Assembly (NCBI GenBank): GCA_945877575.1 | Contig: CAMDUE010000011.1 | Location: forward strand, 16,353-80,352 | DNA: 64,000 nt | Source: Chitinophaga pinensis | Lineage (GTDB): Bacteria; Bacteroidota; Bacteroidia; NS11-12g; UBA955 | Direction of reading: 5' to 3' | Part shown: positions 34,504-43,131 of the stretch, one piece after another | How the letters are laid out: each line of letters begins with the position of its first letter | Position numbering within the stretch: the first letter of the stretch is position 1 | Position numbers and translations under genes: made by a program | The notes under the pieces: generated by a model | Databases searched by the model: none | What the model was told of the DNA's origin: nothing | What the model saw: only the letters and a program-made list of their open reading frames with translations

Positions 34504-35325
34504 CTACGGAAACTTCGGGTATTTCTGGAAGTCTGGTTTGCGTTTTTCTAGGAATGCGTGTTTGCCTTCTTGTGCTTCTTCGGTGAGATAATAGAGTAGA
34601 GTTGCATCGCCGGCGAGTTCCATCAGACCGTGTTGACCGTCTAATTCGGCATTGAATGAGCGTTTGAGCATTCTGATGGCCATTGGACTGCGCTCCATGA
34701 TGGTGTTGCACCAATCTACGGTTTCATCTTCGAGCTGGGCGAGCGGTACCACTTTATTGACAAGTCCCATTTTTTCGCATTCGTCTGCAGTGTATTGTCT
34801 GCACAAGAACCATATTTCGCGGGCTTTCTTTTGGCCAACGTGGCGAGCAAGATAACTGCTTCCAAATCCGCCGTCAAAACTTCCCACTTTAGGGCCAGTT
34901 TGGCCAAATTTAGCATGGTCAGCGGCAATGGTAAGGTCGCAAACTACGTGAAGAACATGTCCTCCGCCAATAGCATATCCGTTCACCATGGCAATCACGG
35001 GTTTTGGTAGAGATCTGATTTTCTTGTGTAAATCAAGAACGTTTAGACGTGGAATTCCAGAATCATCAACGTAACCGCCAATGCCTTTTACGTTTTGGTC
35101 GCCGCCAGAGCAAAATGCCTTGTCACCAATTCCAGTGAGAATGACCACCGATATTTGTTGGTTTTCGCGGCAATGATCCATAGCATCAAGCATATCGGTT
35201 ACGGTTTGAGGACGAAATGCATTGTATACTTCGGGACGATTGATGGTTATTTTGGCAATTCCTTCGTGGAATTGGAAAAGTATGTCAGAATAGTCTTTGA
35301 TGGTTTCCCAATTTCTTTGGCTCAT
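34504..35325 (-). CDS. menB: 1,4-dihydroxy-2-naphthoyl-CoA synthase
   Basis: Closes the second ring in menaquinone synthesis from o-succinylbenzoyl-CoA. A crotonase-fold protein of 273 residues with the MenB-specific stretch [14 protein letters not shown] near residue 83, [19 protein letters not shown], and [23 protein letters not shown]. The C-terminal [14 protein letters not shown] is normal. No other men gene adjoins. A TAnnTTTG element ends 4 nt before the ATG. Fits the menaquinone-using type B complex II in this window. Confidence 0.96.
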   Translation of the reverse strand: MSQRNWETIKDYSDILFQFHEGIAKITINRPEVYNAFRPQTVTDMLDAMDHCRENQQISVVILTGIGDKAFCSGGDQNVKGIGGYVDDSGIPRLNVLDLHKKIRSLPKPVIAMVNGYAIGGGHVLHVVCDLTIAADHAKFGQTGPKVGSFDGGFGSSYLARHVGQKKAREIWFLCRQYTADECEKMGLVNKVVPLAQLEDETVDWCNTIMERSPMAIRMLKRSFNAELDGQHGLMELAGDATLLYYLTEEAQEGKHAFLEKRKPDFQKYPKFP

Positions 35326-35329
35326 AGTG

Positions 35330-35337
35330 CAAATTTA
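35330..35337 (-). promoter_or_regulatory. putative -7 promoter element of menB
   Basis: Minus-strand TAAATTTG, exact TAnnTTTG match, ends 4 nt before the menB ATG, implying a leaderless message. Confidence 0.55.
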
Positions 35338-35369
35338 CAATTAGAAGTTGAACCAATGAAGGAGATTTA

Positions 35370-36512
35370 TCAATCTAAATTCAAAGCAATACCAATGACC
35401 ATATTCCTTTGATAATCTGCCCCTTGATTGGGTTTGAATAATGGAGTTAACGCATATTTTGCAAATATGGCTACGTCTTCGTATTGAAAATGAACGGTTG
35501 GTTGAACAACAAAGTCGTTTAAATTGAAATCATCAAAGACCTTGTTGGTTTGATCGTTGCTTTGAACGATTTTAGTGTGGGCACGCACCAAATAACCAGC
35601 TTCAATACCTAGGTTCAACTTGAACCTGTAATTATCATTGGCTTTATCTTGGAATCCAATGGATATGGGAATTCCTATGTAATTGGATACCAATTTTGAT
35701 TTCTTTTGGGGTTCAAGAGCAAATTGAGATTCGAATTCTGGAGCATTTGGAGTCAAAGTGACTTGTGAATTGCTGAAACGGTAATTATTGATGGAGTATG
35801 ATAAACCATACCAAAATCTAATTTTTCCTCTGAATAAATTGAGGCCCCAATTCTGGTCAATGCAGAAATTTAAACTCTTCCCGTTTTGGAGTTCGGTCAT
35901 TTCGTAGGGTCTCAATACTGTGGTTGTAGGACCTTGTAGAGGCTGAAGCATTAAGTGTCCGCCATGCAATCGAAAGCTGGTTATCACCAATTCTGGCTTT
36001 CTTTTGCGACGCTTTTTTATCGGCTTTTCATCTTCAAAACTCCATTCAAAATCCTCGTTAAACTTAAATTCAAATTCTTTAGGTGCTGCTGTTGAATCAA
36101 AAGGGGCAGGATCAATTGCAATTGGATCAATTTCATCATCCAATTGGGCTTCCGCTGATGTTTCTTCTAATTCAAAAATTCGCGAGGTTGAACGATCGCC
36201 TTTTTTGCGAACTTTGAGTTTAACAACAGTTGAATCTTGATTTTTCAAAATGTTGACATCCAAATTAAAAAGATCCTCTAAACCAGAAATGGCTGGTGGT
36301 GGAATTTCAATGTTTGGGTTGTCTGATTTTGTTAAAATTTGGATGGTGTCAGCCCAAGCTTTTAAAGCTTCAGCATTTTTCTTCCAGTACAAGGATGAAC
36401 TGTAGGTAGTATCCGTATAAAAGATGATTTTATGGGATTTTTGCTGGCCTAAAACAGGTTTGAGCGAAAAAAGGGCTCCAATCAGAATGATGATATGATG
36501 TATATTTTTCAT
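35370..36512 (-). CDS. outer-membrane beta-barrel protein of an ECF sigma operon
   Basis: A 380-residue exported protein with signal peptide ending LKPVLGQ. Residues 30-175 are a charged, partly acidic region with a basic cluster (PIKKRRKRKPE), then a C-terminal beta-barrel (YIGIPISIGF, RFKLNLGIEAGYLVRAHTK, RNMVIGIALNLD) resembling PorT-like barrels. It starts 2 nt after the anti-sigma gene and is the third gene of the sigma/anti-sigma operon, so it is probably produced together with the regulators. Specific function unknown. Confidence 0.75.
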   Translation of the reverse strand: MKNIHHIIILIGALFSLKPVLGQQKSHKIIFYTDTTYSSSLYWKKNAEALKAWADTIQILTKSDNPNIEIPPPAISGLEDLFNLDVNILKNQDSTVVKLKVRKKGDRSTSRIFELEETSAEAQLDDEIDPIAIDPAPFDSTAAPKEFEFKFNEDFEWSFEDEKPIKKRRKRKPELVITSFRLHGGHLMLQPLQGPTTTVLRPYEMTELQNGKSLNFCIDQNWGLNLFRGKIRFWYGLSYSINNYRFSNSQVTLTPNAPEFESQFALEPQKKSKLVSNYIGIPISIGFQDKANDNYRFKLNLGIEAGYLVRAHTKIVQSNDQTNKVFDDFNLNDFVVQPTVHFQYEDVAIFAKYALTPLFKPNQGADYQRNMVIGIALNLD

Positions 36513-36514
36513 GA

Positions 36515-37363
36515 TTATTGAATTAATGTAGTTTGAATGAATCGGGTATTGGTTCCTAGGCGCATGTCTACTTGCGGAATCAAATGGTTTTGTCTTTTCC
36601 TAGGTAGCAACTGCATTTTGGGTAATCTTCCATAGCGGAGGTTTTGGGCAACGTCTAACAGAAACTCAGTTTGATCTGCCTCCGTAAGTTCTGTTTCGTC
36701 GTCTTCAAAACCAGTATACACAATTTTAATTTCTGGTTCAGAATTCACTTTTGCGTATTCAGAATTGATTTCTGTTCTGGGGGACGTAAAATCCTGCGAA
36801 GCATCATCTATTATGGGAATTACCCTGAAGGGTTTGTTTTTGGGGACATCAACCTTTGCAATTAGAGTTGAAGCTTCGGCAGTGGGAAGTGCTTGACTAT
36901 CTTTTTGATGGTGACGGATATTGCCGTTTATTTTTGAGTTCGCAAGGGGTTTGACTCTTGTGGATGAAGCAATTTTTATAGTAGACTCAGTTTGAGAGGG
37001 TATACTTTCTGAAGCGGTTAACAGGGATTTTGAAGGAAGAGCATTGTTAGATACATGGGGAGATTCATTATTGGTGAAGATGAATAGGGCAATGGCAGCG
37101 GCGGAGCTCAAAATCAAGGTTAAATTTCTCCAGACTTTAAAATTTCCCGCAGAAGTTTTTAGAAGTATTGATTTGTTGGGATATTCAGCCTTTTCTGGTT
37201 TTAGATAGGTGAGGCTCAATTCGCGATAAAAAGAATGGTAATTTTCGTTCGACTCAATAATTTCGAGTGTTTGTGTTCTTTCATTTTCGGAAAGATTGCC
37301 TTCCAAAAGTTCAAAAATTTGCCATTGAATTTCTTCGGGGATGTGGTTCTGTGTGTTCATCAT
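36515..37363 (-). CDS. probable anti-sigma factor (membrane protein)
   Basis: A 282-residue protein with an N-terminal cytoplasmic helical domain (EEIQWQIFELLEGNLSENER) of the kind found in Bacteroidota anti-sigma factors, lacking the zinc-finger CxxC motif. One membrane helix follows at about residues 78-98 (WRNLTLILSSAAAIALFIF), then a Ser/Lys-rich extracytoplasmic part. The start overlaps the sigma gene's stop (ATGA), as regulator pairs commonly do. Assignment rests on operon position plus topology more than on sequence motifs. Confidence 0.7.
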   Translation of the reverse strand: MMNTQNHIPEEIQWQIFELLEGNLSENERTQTLEIIESNENYHSFYRELSLTYLKPEKAEYPNKSILLKTSAGNFKVWRNLTLILSSAAAIALFIFTNNESPHVSNNALPSKSLLTASESIPSQTESTIKIASSTRVKPLANSKINGNIRHHQKDSQALPTAEASTLIAKVDVPKNKPFRVIPIIDDASQDFTSPRTEINSEYAKVNSEPEIKIVYTGFEDDETELTEADQTEFLLDVAQNLRYGRLPKMQLLPRKRQNHLIPQVDMRLGTNTRFIQTTLIQ

Positions 37364-37848
37364 AGGTAGTCCTCCATGCTTCCTAGGTGTTCTTGTAGTT
37401 GTTTTCTTCCTCTGAAAATATTGATTTTTACTTGGGCCTCAGTGATACTCAAAATATCTCCGATTTCCTGATAACTATATCCTTCATAATCTCTGAGCAA
37501 TATCACGTTGCGCTGAATGTCGGAGAGTTTGGAAAGGGCACGTTCAAGAACGCGCTTTAAGTCTTTGAAGTCCGCCCCCTCCGTTGATGGTTCCTTGAAT
37601 TTTGTTGTTTCCATATCTGCTTCTTTACGCTGTTTTCGAATCATATCGATGGTGAAGTTATACGCCACACGGAAGAGAAAAGCTTTGCTCTTATCTGGGT
37701 CAACGGTATTCCTGTTAATCCATAATCTTTCGAATGCAGTTTGGACAATTTCTTGGGCATCTTCAGCGACTTTGATATTTTTGAGAGCAAATCGATAAAG
37801 AGCATCGCTATGTGCTTCCACAATACGGTTGAACTCTTTATAATCCAT
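37360..37848 (-). CDS. ECF-type RNA polymerase sigma factor
   Basis: A 162-residue sigma factor with region 2 (DALYRFALKNIKVAEDAQEIVQTAFERLW and FLFRVAYNFTIDMIRKQRK) and region 4 (LSDIQRNVILLRDYEGYSYQEIGDIL followed by AQVKINIFRGRKQL), and no regions 1 or 3. It would redirect RNA polymerase to an envelope regulon, held inactive by the next gene's product. No TAnnTTTG element is seen directly upstream, unlike most neighbours, so it may be autoregulated by its own or another sigma factor. Divergent from the methyltransferase gene. Confidence 0.92.
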   Translation of the reverse strand: MDYKEFNRIVEAHSDALYRFALKNIKVAEDAQEIVQTAFERLWINRNTVDPDKSKAFLFRVAYNFTIDMIRKQRKEADMETTKFKEPSTEGADFKDLKRVLERALSKLSDIQRNVILLRDYEGYSYQEIGDILSITEAQVKINIFRGRKQLQEHLGSMEDYL

Positions 37849-37888
37849 TCTCTTTTATAAAACGATTGGCTAGGTCGATTAGTTACAA

Positions 37889-37896
37889 TAACTTTG
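37889..37896 (+). promoter_or_regulatory. promoter (-33/-7) of the methyltransferase gene
   Basis: TAACTTTG with TTG at 37865-37867, spacing 21 nt. It overlaps the track's TTG start and ends 6 nt before the ATG at 37903. Confidence 0.6.
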
Positions 37897-37902
37897 AAGA
37901 AA

Positions 37903-38643
37903 ATGAACACGGAACAAAAACAATGGTTCGAATCTTGGTTTGATACGGCGTATTATCATGCTTTGTATCAACACCGAAATGACGAAGAGGCCCGTATGTT
38001 TATTGCTACCATGGTCATGTATCTAAAGTTACAACCGCATCAACGCGTGTTAGATGTGGCCTGTGGCAAAGGTAGGCACAGCAGGGTATTGCATGAGCAC
38101 GGACTGAAAGTTCTGGGATTTGACCTCTCTGAGAACAGCATAAATGAAGCTAATATTTATTCTTCAGATGAACTCCAATTCAAGGTTCATGATATGCGCG
38201 AGCCCTTAAATGATAACCAATTCGATGCGGCTTTCAATCTTTTTACCAGTTTTGGGTATTTCGATAGGAGCGAGCACGATTTGATTAGTCTCCGAAATAT
38301 TTATCATTCCTTGTTTGATGGTGGGCATTTTGTGCAAGATTATTTGAATGCTGAACCTGTACAGAATGAACTTCCATCGAAAGGAAACACAGAAATTGGA
38401 GGGGTGCATTACTCGTGGACCAAGCATTTTCATCAAGGACAGATAATTAAAGATATTGAAGTAAAAGAAGGTGAAAAAATTCTCAATTTTCAAGAAAAAG
38501 TAAAAGCGTATTCTTTAGATGAATTGAAATTTTTACACGAACAGGCGGGATTTGAAGTACAACAAATATTCGGAAATTATAATTTAGATAATTTTGACCC
38601 AGTAACTTCACCCAGATTGATATTGATATCTCAAAAAAAATAA
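37903..38643 (+). CDS. class I SAM-dependent methyltransferase
   Basis: A 246-residue cytoplasmic methyltransferase. The SAM-binding motif I is VLDVACGKGRHSRVL near residue 48, followed by the acidic motif LGFDLSENSI and the motif DAAFNLFTSFGYF. The start is the ATG at 37903. The C-terminal half resembles small-molecule methyltransferases; the substrate is unknown. The PAP2 phosphatase gene starts 4 nt after its stop, so they form an operon. Confidence 0.9.
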   Translation: MNTEQKQWFESWFDTAYYHALYQHRNDEEARMFIATMVMYLKLQPHQRVLDVACGKGRHSRVLHEHGLKVLGFDLSENSINEANIYSSDELQFKVHDMREPLNDNQFDAAFNLFTSFGYFDRSEHDLISLRNIYHSLFDGGHFVQDYLNAEPVQNELPSKGNTEIGGVHYSWTKHFHQGQIIKDIEVKEGEKILNFQEKVKAYSLDELKFLHEQAGFEVQQIFGNYNLDNFDPVTSPRLILISQKK

Positions 38644-38647
38644 GGGC

Positions 38648-39220
38648 ATGCTTGATTTTCTCCAGAGTATTGATGAGCAGATTTTTATCAAGATAAATCA
38701 AGACTGGGCAATGCAATCGCTTGATTCTGTTATGATTGCATTGAGTTCAAGTAAAACATTCATTTTTTTATACGTTTGGGCACTCATCGCGGCTATTAGA
38801 AAATTCAAGAAGCGCGCACTAATTCCCATTGCCGCCATGATTTTGAGCTTTGGTTTGGCCGATTCAATTAGCTCTCGTGTGTTTAAACCCACATTTAAAA
38901 GGGTTCGTCCAGCTTACGAAGAACATTTACATGCCCGTTTTCCTGATGGTCAAGGGCATAACAGTTATGGATTTGTTAGTAGTCATTCGGCAAATTCTTT
39001 TGCTTTATATCCCTTGATTATTTTAATTTTGGTGGATGAGGTAAAGTGGAGAAGGCCTTTGTTTTTCTTGATGATTTTCACCGCCAGTGCGATCGCTTAT
39101 TCTCGGGTGTATTTAGGAAGGCATTATTTTGGGGATGTTTTTTTCGGGGGACTTTTGGGCGCCCTAATTGGATGGGGAATTTGGACCATTTATAAACGGT
39201 ATTTTCTACAGAAGTTATAA
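38648..39220 (+). CDS. PAP2-family membrane phosphatase
   Basis: A 190-residue membrane phosphatase, likely acting on a lipid phosphate such as undecaprenyl pyrophosphate or phosphatidate. The three PAP2 signatures are complete: KPTFKRVRP (K-x6-RP), SSHSANSF (PSGH-like), and SRVYLGRHYFGD (SR-x5-H-x3-D). Five to six hydrophobic segments. Co-transcribed with the methyltransferase gene just upstream; the enoyl-CoA hydratase gene downstream has its own promoter. Confidence 0.93.
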   Translation: MLDFLQSIDEQIFIKINQDWAMQSLDSVMIALSSSKTFIFLYVWALIAAIRKFKKRALIPIAAMILSFGLADSISSRVFKPTFKRVRPAYEEHLHARFPDGQGHNSYGFVSSHSANSFALYPLIILILVDEVKWRRPLFFLMIFTASAIAYSRVYLGRHYFGDVFFGGLLGALIGWGIWTIYKRYFLQKL

Positions 39221-39225
39221 TCTTG

Positions 39226-39233
39226 TACTTTTG
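39226..39233 (+). promoter_or_regulatory. putative -7 promoter element of the enoyl-CoA hydratase gene
   Basis: TACTTTTG, exact match, ends 4 nt before the ATG at 39238; the same TACTTTTG-N4-ATG layout is seen at 7241. Confidence 0.55.
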
Positions 39234-39237
39234 TGGC

Positions 39238-40017
39238 ATGTCGTATGAATTTATTTTAACGCATGCTGAACTGGCTCCTCAGGTTGCGGGCATTCAATTA
39301 AATCGTCCCAAGGAATTAAATGCATTGAATCTCCAGTTGATGGGCGAAATAAAAGCTGCCCTTGAGCATTTTGACTCAGATGATTCTATCAGAGCCATTG
39401 TGATTTTTGGGAATGAGCGTGCATTTGCAGCAGGGGCTGATATCAAGCAGATGGCAGGTAGAACTGCTGTTGACATGCTCAAAATTGATCAATTTTCTAC
39501 TTGGGATAGCATCAGGCGCACCAAGAAACCCATTATTGCTGCTGTAAGCGGCTTTGCTTTGGGAGGTGGTTGTGAGTTGGCTATGCTTTGCGATATGATA
39601 GTGGCGAGTGAAACTGCCCAATTTGGTCAACCCGAAATCAATATAGGTGTTATGCCCGGTGCTGGAGGTACTCAGCGTTTGACCCGCGCGGTAGGAAAAG
39701 CCCGTGCCATGGAAATGGTATTGACGGGTAATTTTATATCGGCCGAAGAAGCGCGTGAAGCGGGATTGATTAATAAAGTTGTGCCTGTTGACTTATACCT
39801 AGATGAAGCCATCAAATTGGCGCGTAAAGCGGCTGAAAAATCACCCATTGCCATACAATTGGCGAAGGAGAGTGTTTTAAAGGCATTCGACTCTGGATTG
39901 CAGGAAGGCTTGTACTTTGAAAGGAAGAACTTTTACATGTTATTCGCTACTGAAGATCAGAAAGAAGGTATGAATGCTTTTGTAGAAAAACGCAAACCAG
40001 ATTTTAAAAACAGATAA
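39238..40017 (+). CDS. enoyl-CoA hydratase (crotonase family)
   Basis: Hydrates trans-2-enoyl-CoA in fatty-acid or amino-acid breakdown. The ATG at 39238, rather than the TTG at 39223 inside the promoter, gives 259 residues. ERAFAAGADIKQMA forms the oxyanion hole, and both catalytic glutamates are present in GGGCELAMLCDMI and GQPEINIGVMPGAGGTQRL. The C-terminal EGMNAFVEKRKPDF is normal. It is paralogous to menB in the window but belongs to the hydratase branch. Monocistronic, with a terminator after it. Confidence 0.94.
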   Translation: MSYEFILTHAELAPQVAGIQLNRPKELNALNLQLMGEIKAALEHFDSDDSIRAIVIFGNERAFAAGADIKQMAGRTAVDMLKIDQFSTWDSIRRTKKPIIAAVSGFALGGGCELAMLCDMIVASETAQFGQPEINIGVMPGAGGTQRLTRAVGKARAMEMVLTGNFISAEEAREAGLINKVVPVDLYLDEAIKLARKAAEKSPIAIQLAKESVLKAFDSGLQEGLYFERKNFYMLFATEDQKEGMNAFVEKRKPDFKNR

Positions 40018-40035
40018 TTAAAAAGTTGCATATAT

Positions 40036-40066
40036 AAAAAAGGCTGCCCTTGGGCAGCCTTTTTTA
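40036..40066. terminator. bidirectional terminator between convergent genes
   Basis: AAAAAGGCTGCCC / GGGCAGCCTTTTT: a near-perfect stem with A and T tracts, 18 nt after the hydratase stop and before the Omp28-like gene's stop. Confidence 0.93.
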
Positions 40067-40081
40067 TATTACTTGTTTTAT

Positions 40082-41047
40082 TTATTTAACGTCAGCGTAT
40101 GCAGAGTTAACATAGAACCAAGAAGTTCCTTCTTTTTTCCAAACAATGGCAACAACAGCAGTATTGCTCTTGTTGAAGTTCCACCATCCGAAACCGAATC
40201 CACCAATTTGTGGCTTGATTTGACCGTCTAAAGTACTTTTGAAGCTTTCTGAAGGTGCTTTGTATGTATACTTAGCAGTCTTCTCGATTTCAGTACCGTT
40301 TACTGGGTTGCTCATTTCAACATCACCAAAACCAACAGGTGCGTTTGTCCAAGCTGTAGGAGAAGCATTTACTAAACCATATTTAGCAGAACCACGAACG
40401 ATGTTTTTGTGTTCAACTGAAGTGTTACCAACACCAGATACGTTCTGATACGCATTTACTGATTTTTCAACAACAACTAAAGAAGTGTAATAGTCACCAC
40501 CATCTGCATTCAAAGCTTTCATTTTGTATTTGATGTTGATGTCATTACCGCTAGCAGTAGCGTTCAAAGCAACACCAATTTGAGGAGCTACGTTAGCGTT
40601 ATAGCTGGTAGCAAAATCCTTAATTTGTTGATCAGTTACACCGCTGTTACCCAAAACTGAGTTATCGCAATAGAAATGTGGAATATATCCGTTAGGCAAA
40701 CAAGCAGCATATAATTGACTTGAAAATGGAGCGAAGAAAACTGAGTCAGCTGGCTTGTCATCGCGCAATGCAACAGGAGTCAACATTGACAAAGAGCCTA
40801 AAGCTGGGTGAAGATCTAAACAAATTAAATCATCTGTACCCATAGATGTCATGGCTTTCTTGAAAACTGGTCCACCTGAAGCACCGCAAGGTCCGCACCA
40901 TGTTGCAGTGCTGTAAATCAATAATGAACGTTGCTTATTAGCAACTGTCAATGGTTGATCTCCACCATTAGGAGTTTCGTCTTTACAGCTCTGCATAAAA
41001 CCTGCAGCACCTACTGAAATCAGAGCGATAAATAATAATTTTTTCAT
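40082..41047 (-). CDS. Omp28-related lipoprotein with thioredoxin-like fold
   Basis: A 321-residue lipoprotein: signal peptide ending AAGFMQSC with Cys21 lipidated. ATWCGPCGASGG near residue 50 is a thioredoxin-like CGPC active site, followed by a C-terminal beta-sandwich (INIKYKMKALN, ALNATASGND). This plan matches the Omp28 family of Bacteroidota outer-membrane lipoproteins. It may reduce or isomerise disulfides at the cell surface or periplasm, but activity is not established for the family. Convergent with the hydratase gene. Confidence 0.85.
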   Translation of the reverse strand: MKKLLFIALISVGAAGFMQSCKDETPNGGDQPLTVANKQRSLLIYSTATWCGPCGASGGPVFKKAMTSMGTDDLICLDLHPALGSLSMLTPVALRDDKPADSVFFAPFSSQLYAACLPNGYIPHFYCDNSVLGNSGVTDQQIKDFATSYNANVAPQIGVALNATASGNDINIKYKMKALNADGGDYYTSLVVVEKSVNAYQNVSGVGNTSVEHKNIVRGSAKYGLVNASPTAWTNAPVGFGDVEMSNPVNGTEIEKTAKYTYKAPSESFKSTLDGQIKPQIGGFGFGWWNFNKSNTAVVAIVWKKEGTSWFYVNSAYADVK

Positions 41048-41168
41048 TGTGTTACGATTGTTATTTTACGAAATAACGGATAATTCCTCTCATCACAAAA
41101 AAAATCAATGCGAATTTTCATTTTAATTCCCATAGAAATATCTTTTACTTTGCAGCGTCAAACAAGTT

Positions 41169-41744
41169 ATGCTAAATCTCATCTTATTTGGACCTCCAGG
41201 TGCTGGTAAAGGAACACAAAGCGAAAAGTTAATTTCAACCTATAATTTGAAGCACATTTCTACTGGAGATTTGCTTCGTGCAGAACGTCAAGCGGGCACC
41301 GAATTAGGAATTCAAGCCAATGATTATATCTCTAAAGGCGAATTGGTTCCAGATGCGGTGGTTATTGGTATGGTTCGTAATTACATGCAATCACATACAG
41401 AAGCTGCAGGATTTATTTTCGATGGATTTCCAAGAACCATTCCGCAAGCCGAAGCTCTTGATCAAATGTTGAACGAATTCAATACTTCCATCTCCCTGGT
41501 GTTGGGTCTTGAAGTGAATGAAGATGAGTTAGTGAAAAGATTACTCTTAAGAGGACAAACCAGCGGGAGGGTAGACGATCAAAATGAAGAGACCATCAGA
41601 AATCGTTTCCACGAATATTTGAATAAAACCTTGCCTATCCAAGGATTTTATGCTGGACAAGATAAATACCACGGTATTAACGGCCTCGGCAATATTGATG
41701 AAATCAATGCAGAGCTCTGCAAATGGATTGATTCACTGAACTAA
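41169..41744 (+). CDS. adk: adenylate kinase
   Basis: Interconverts ATP+AMP and 2 ADP. The 191 residues have the P-loop FGPPGAGKGTQ, the AMP site HISTGDLLRAE and DGFPRTIPQAEAL, and the short LID (LRGQTSGRVDDQNEETIRNR) without the zinc insert, the compact form typical of the phylum. A TTACTTTG element (one mismatch to the -7 consensus) lies upstream. It begins a run of five closely packed genes. Confidence 0.97.
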   Translation: MLNLILFGPPGAGKGTQSEKLISTYNLKHISTGDLLRAERQAGTELGIQANDYISKGELVPDAVVIGMVRNYMQSHTEAAGFIFDGFPRTIPQAEALDQMLNEFNTSISLVLGLEVNEDELVKRLLLRGQTSGRVDDQNEETIRNRFHEYLNKTLPIQGFYAGQDKYHGINGLGNIDEINAELCKWIDSLN

Positions 41745-41755
41745 TTCATTATTAG

Positions 41756-42487
41756 ATGAACAATCTCAAGTGGGTGTTTTTTGATTTAGACAATACCCTA
41801 TGGGATTTTGATGCCAATGCTAGGGAGGCATTAAAAGTGCTTTTTGAGCGTCATCAACTTCACTTACATTCAGATTATCACGTTGACCAGTTTATTTCTC
41901 TTTATGAAGACGTGAACAAGGCGTATTGGAAGAAATACGAAAAAGGAGAAGTTTCTAAAGAGATTCTTCGAACTAGACGTTTTGCTGATACGTTTGATTT
42001 AATGGGTATTCAACCGGCGTTACAACCATTGAATGTTTGGGAAGAATATTTGGATATATGTCCTTATATGCCCATATTGATTCCCGGAGCATTGGAATGC
42101 CTGTCACTTGTTAGTCAGAAATTTAAAGTTGGAATACTCACCAACGGATTTGAAGAGACCCAACAAATAAAACTTAAGTCCTCTGGCATTGGGGTATTTG
42201 TTGATTTTATGCAATCCTCTGAGCGCGTTGGTTTTCCTAAACCTACCTCTGAATTTTTCTCTCATGTATTTGAAAGTCTTTCTATTGGGCCCTCTGAATG
42301 TTTTTACATTGGAGATAACTTAGATACCGATGTTTGGGGTGGCATCCAAGCTGGAATTAAGACAGCCTTTTTTGATAAGGATAAGAATTTCCATGATGTA
42401 ACATTGCCTTCTGAGTTGGTATCAAATAAATTATTCGCAGGCAAGTTTTCTAATTTGGATGATTTTGCCCGTATTTTTGTAATATGA
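41756..42487 (+). CDS. yjjG: HAD-superfamily hydrolase, YjjG-type nucleotidase
   Basis: Dephosphorylates nucleoside monophosphates, in YjjG especially non-canonical pyrimidine nucleotides. The 243 residues carry HAD motif I FFDLDNTLWDFDAN, motif II LTNGF, motif III lysine in FPKPTSEFF and motif IV YIGDNLDTDVWGG. The helical cap between motifs I and II matches YjjG. It lies 11 nt after adk and overlaps the next gene by 4 bp (ATGA). Confidence 0.88.
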   Translation: MNNLKWVFFDLDNTLWDFDANAREALKVLFERHQLHLHSDYHVDQFISLYEDVNKAYWKKYEKGEVSKEILRTRRFADTFDLMGIQPALQPLNVWEEYLDICPYMPILIPGALECLSLVSQKFKVGILTNGFEETQQIKLKSSGIGVFVDFMQSSERVGFPKPTSEFFSHVFESLSIGPSECFYIGDNLDTDVWGGIQAGIKTAFFDKDKNFHDVTLPSELVSNKLFAGKFSNLDDFARIFVI

Positions 42488-43131
42488 GAATTTTATTAAC
42501 CTTGGCCTTGGGCCTATTTTCAATCGGGACTAATGCTCAGTCTTTTCAAGCAGTTGAAGGTACCGATGTTCAATATTATCCCAGCGCAAATGGATTTATG
42601 GATTGTGCTATTCACCTGAAGAATTTAACTCAGTCTCCAATTATTTTACAATATAAAAAGGTAAGTGTTGATTTTCCTTCAACTTGGGATATCAGCTTTT
42701 GCGATAATCGCAATTGTTTTGGTGGATTTGTAGATGAAGATACCATGAGTGCCATTGCTCCTGATGATGAGAAAAATTCTCTCAAATTATCTGTTTTTCC
42801 TAACGGGAAATCAGACACAGCAGTGGTAGTTTATGAGGTTTGGAATAAATATACACCCGCTGATAAAATCACTTTAACCTATACAATTTTGGTTCGCTGG
42901 GGCGCATCTACGGAAAGTTACGAAGTAGTAACTATGGTATCTCCAAATCCCGCAAATGATTATGTTCAATTGCCCGTTGCTGCTGCACAGTTGTTAGACG
43001 TTCAAGGCAGAATAGTGTCAAATACTACTACGGGTAGTTTGAATCTATTAGAAGTGCCTAATGGCATCTATTTTGTTCGTTTTTTGCAAAATAATGCTTG
43101 GGTAAATCAAAAGTTGGTTGTTAAGCACTAA
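42484..43131 (+). CDS. secreted protein with T9SS type A sorting domain
   Basis: A 215-residue exported protein: signal peptide MRILLTLALGLFSIGTNAQ, a beta-sandwich of about 120 residues (CAIHLKNLTQSPIILQYKKV) with a Cys-containing loop FCDNRNCFGG, and a C-terminal type A sorting domain (VSPNPANDYVQL to GIYFVRFLQNNAWVNQKLVVK). It overlaps both neighbours (ATGA before, TAATG after), which is unusual for a surface cargo sitting between a nucleotidase and a VWA membrane protein. Function unknown. Confidence 0.88.
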   Translation: MRILLTLALGLFSIGTNAQSFQAVEGTDVQYYPSANGFMDCAIHLKNLTQSPIILQYKKVSVDFPSTWDISFCDNRNCFGGFVDEDTMSAIAPDDEKNSLKLSVFPNGKSDTAVVVYEVWNKYTPADKITLTYTILVRWGASTESYEVVTMVSPNPANDYVQLPVAAAQLLDVQGRIVSNTTTGSLNLLEVPNGIYFVRFLQNNAWVNQKLVVKH

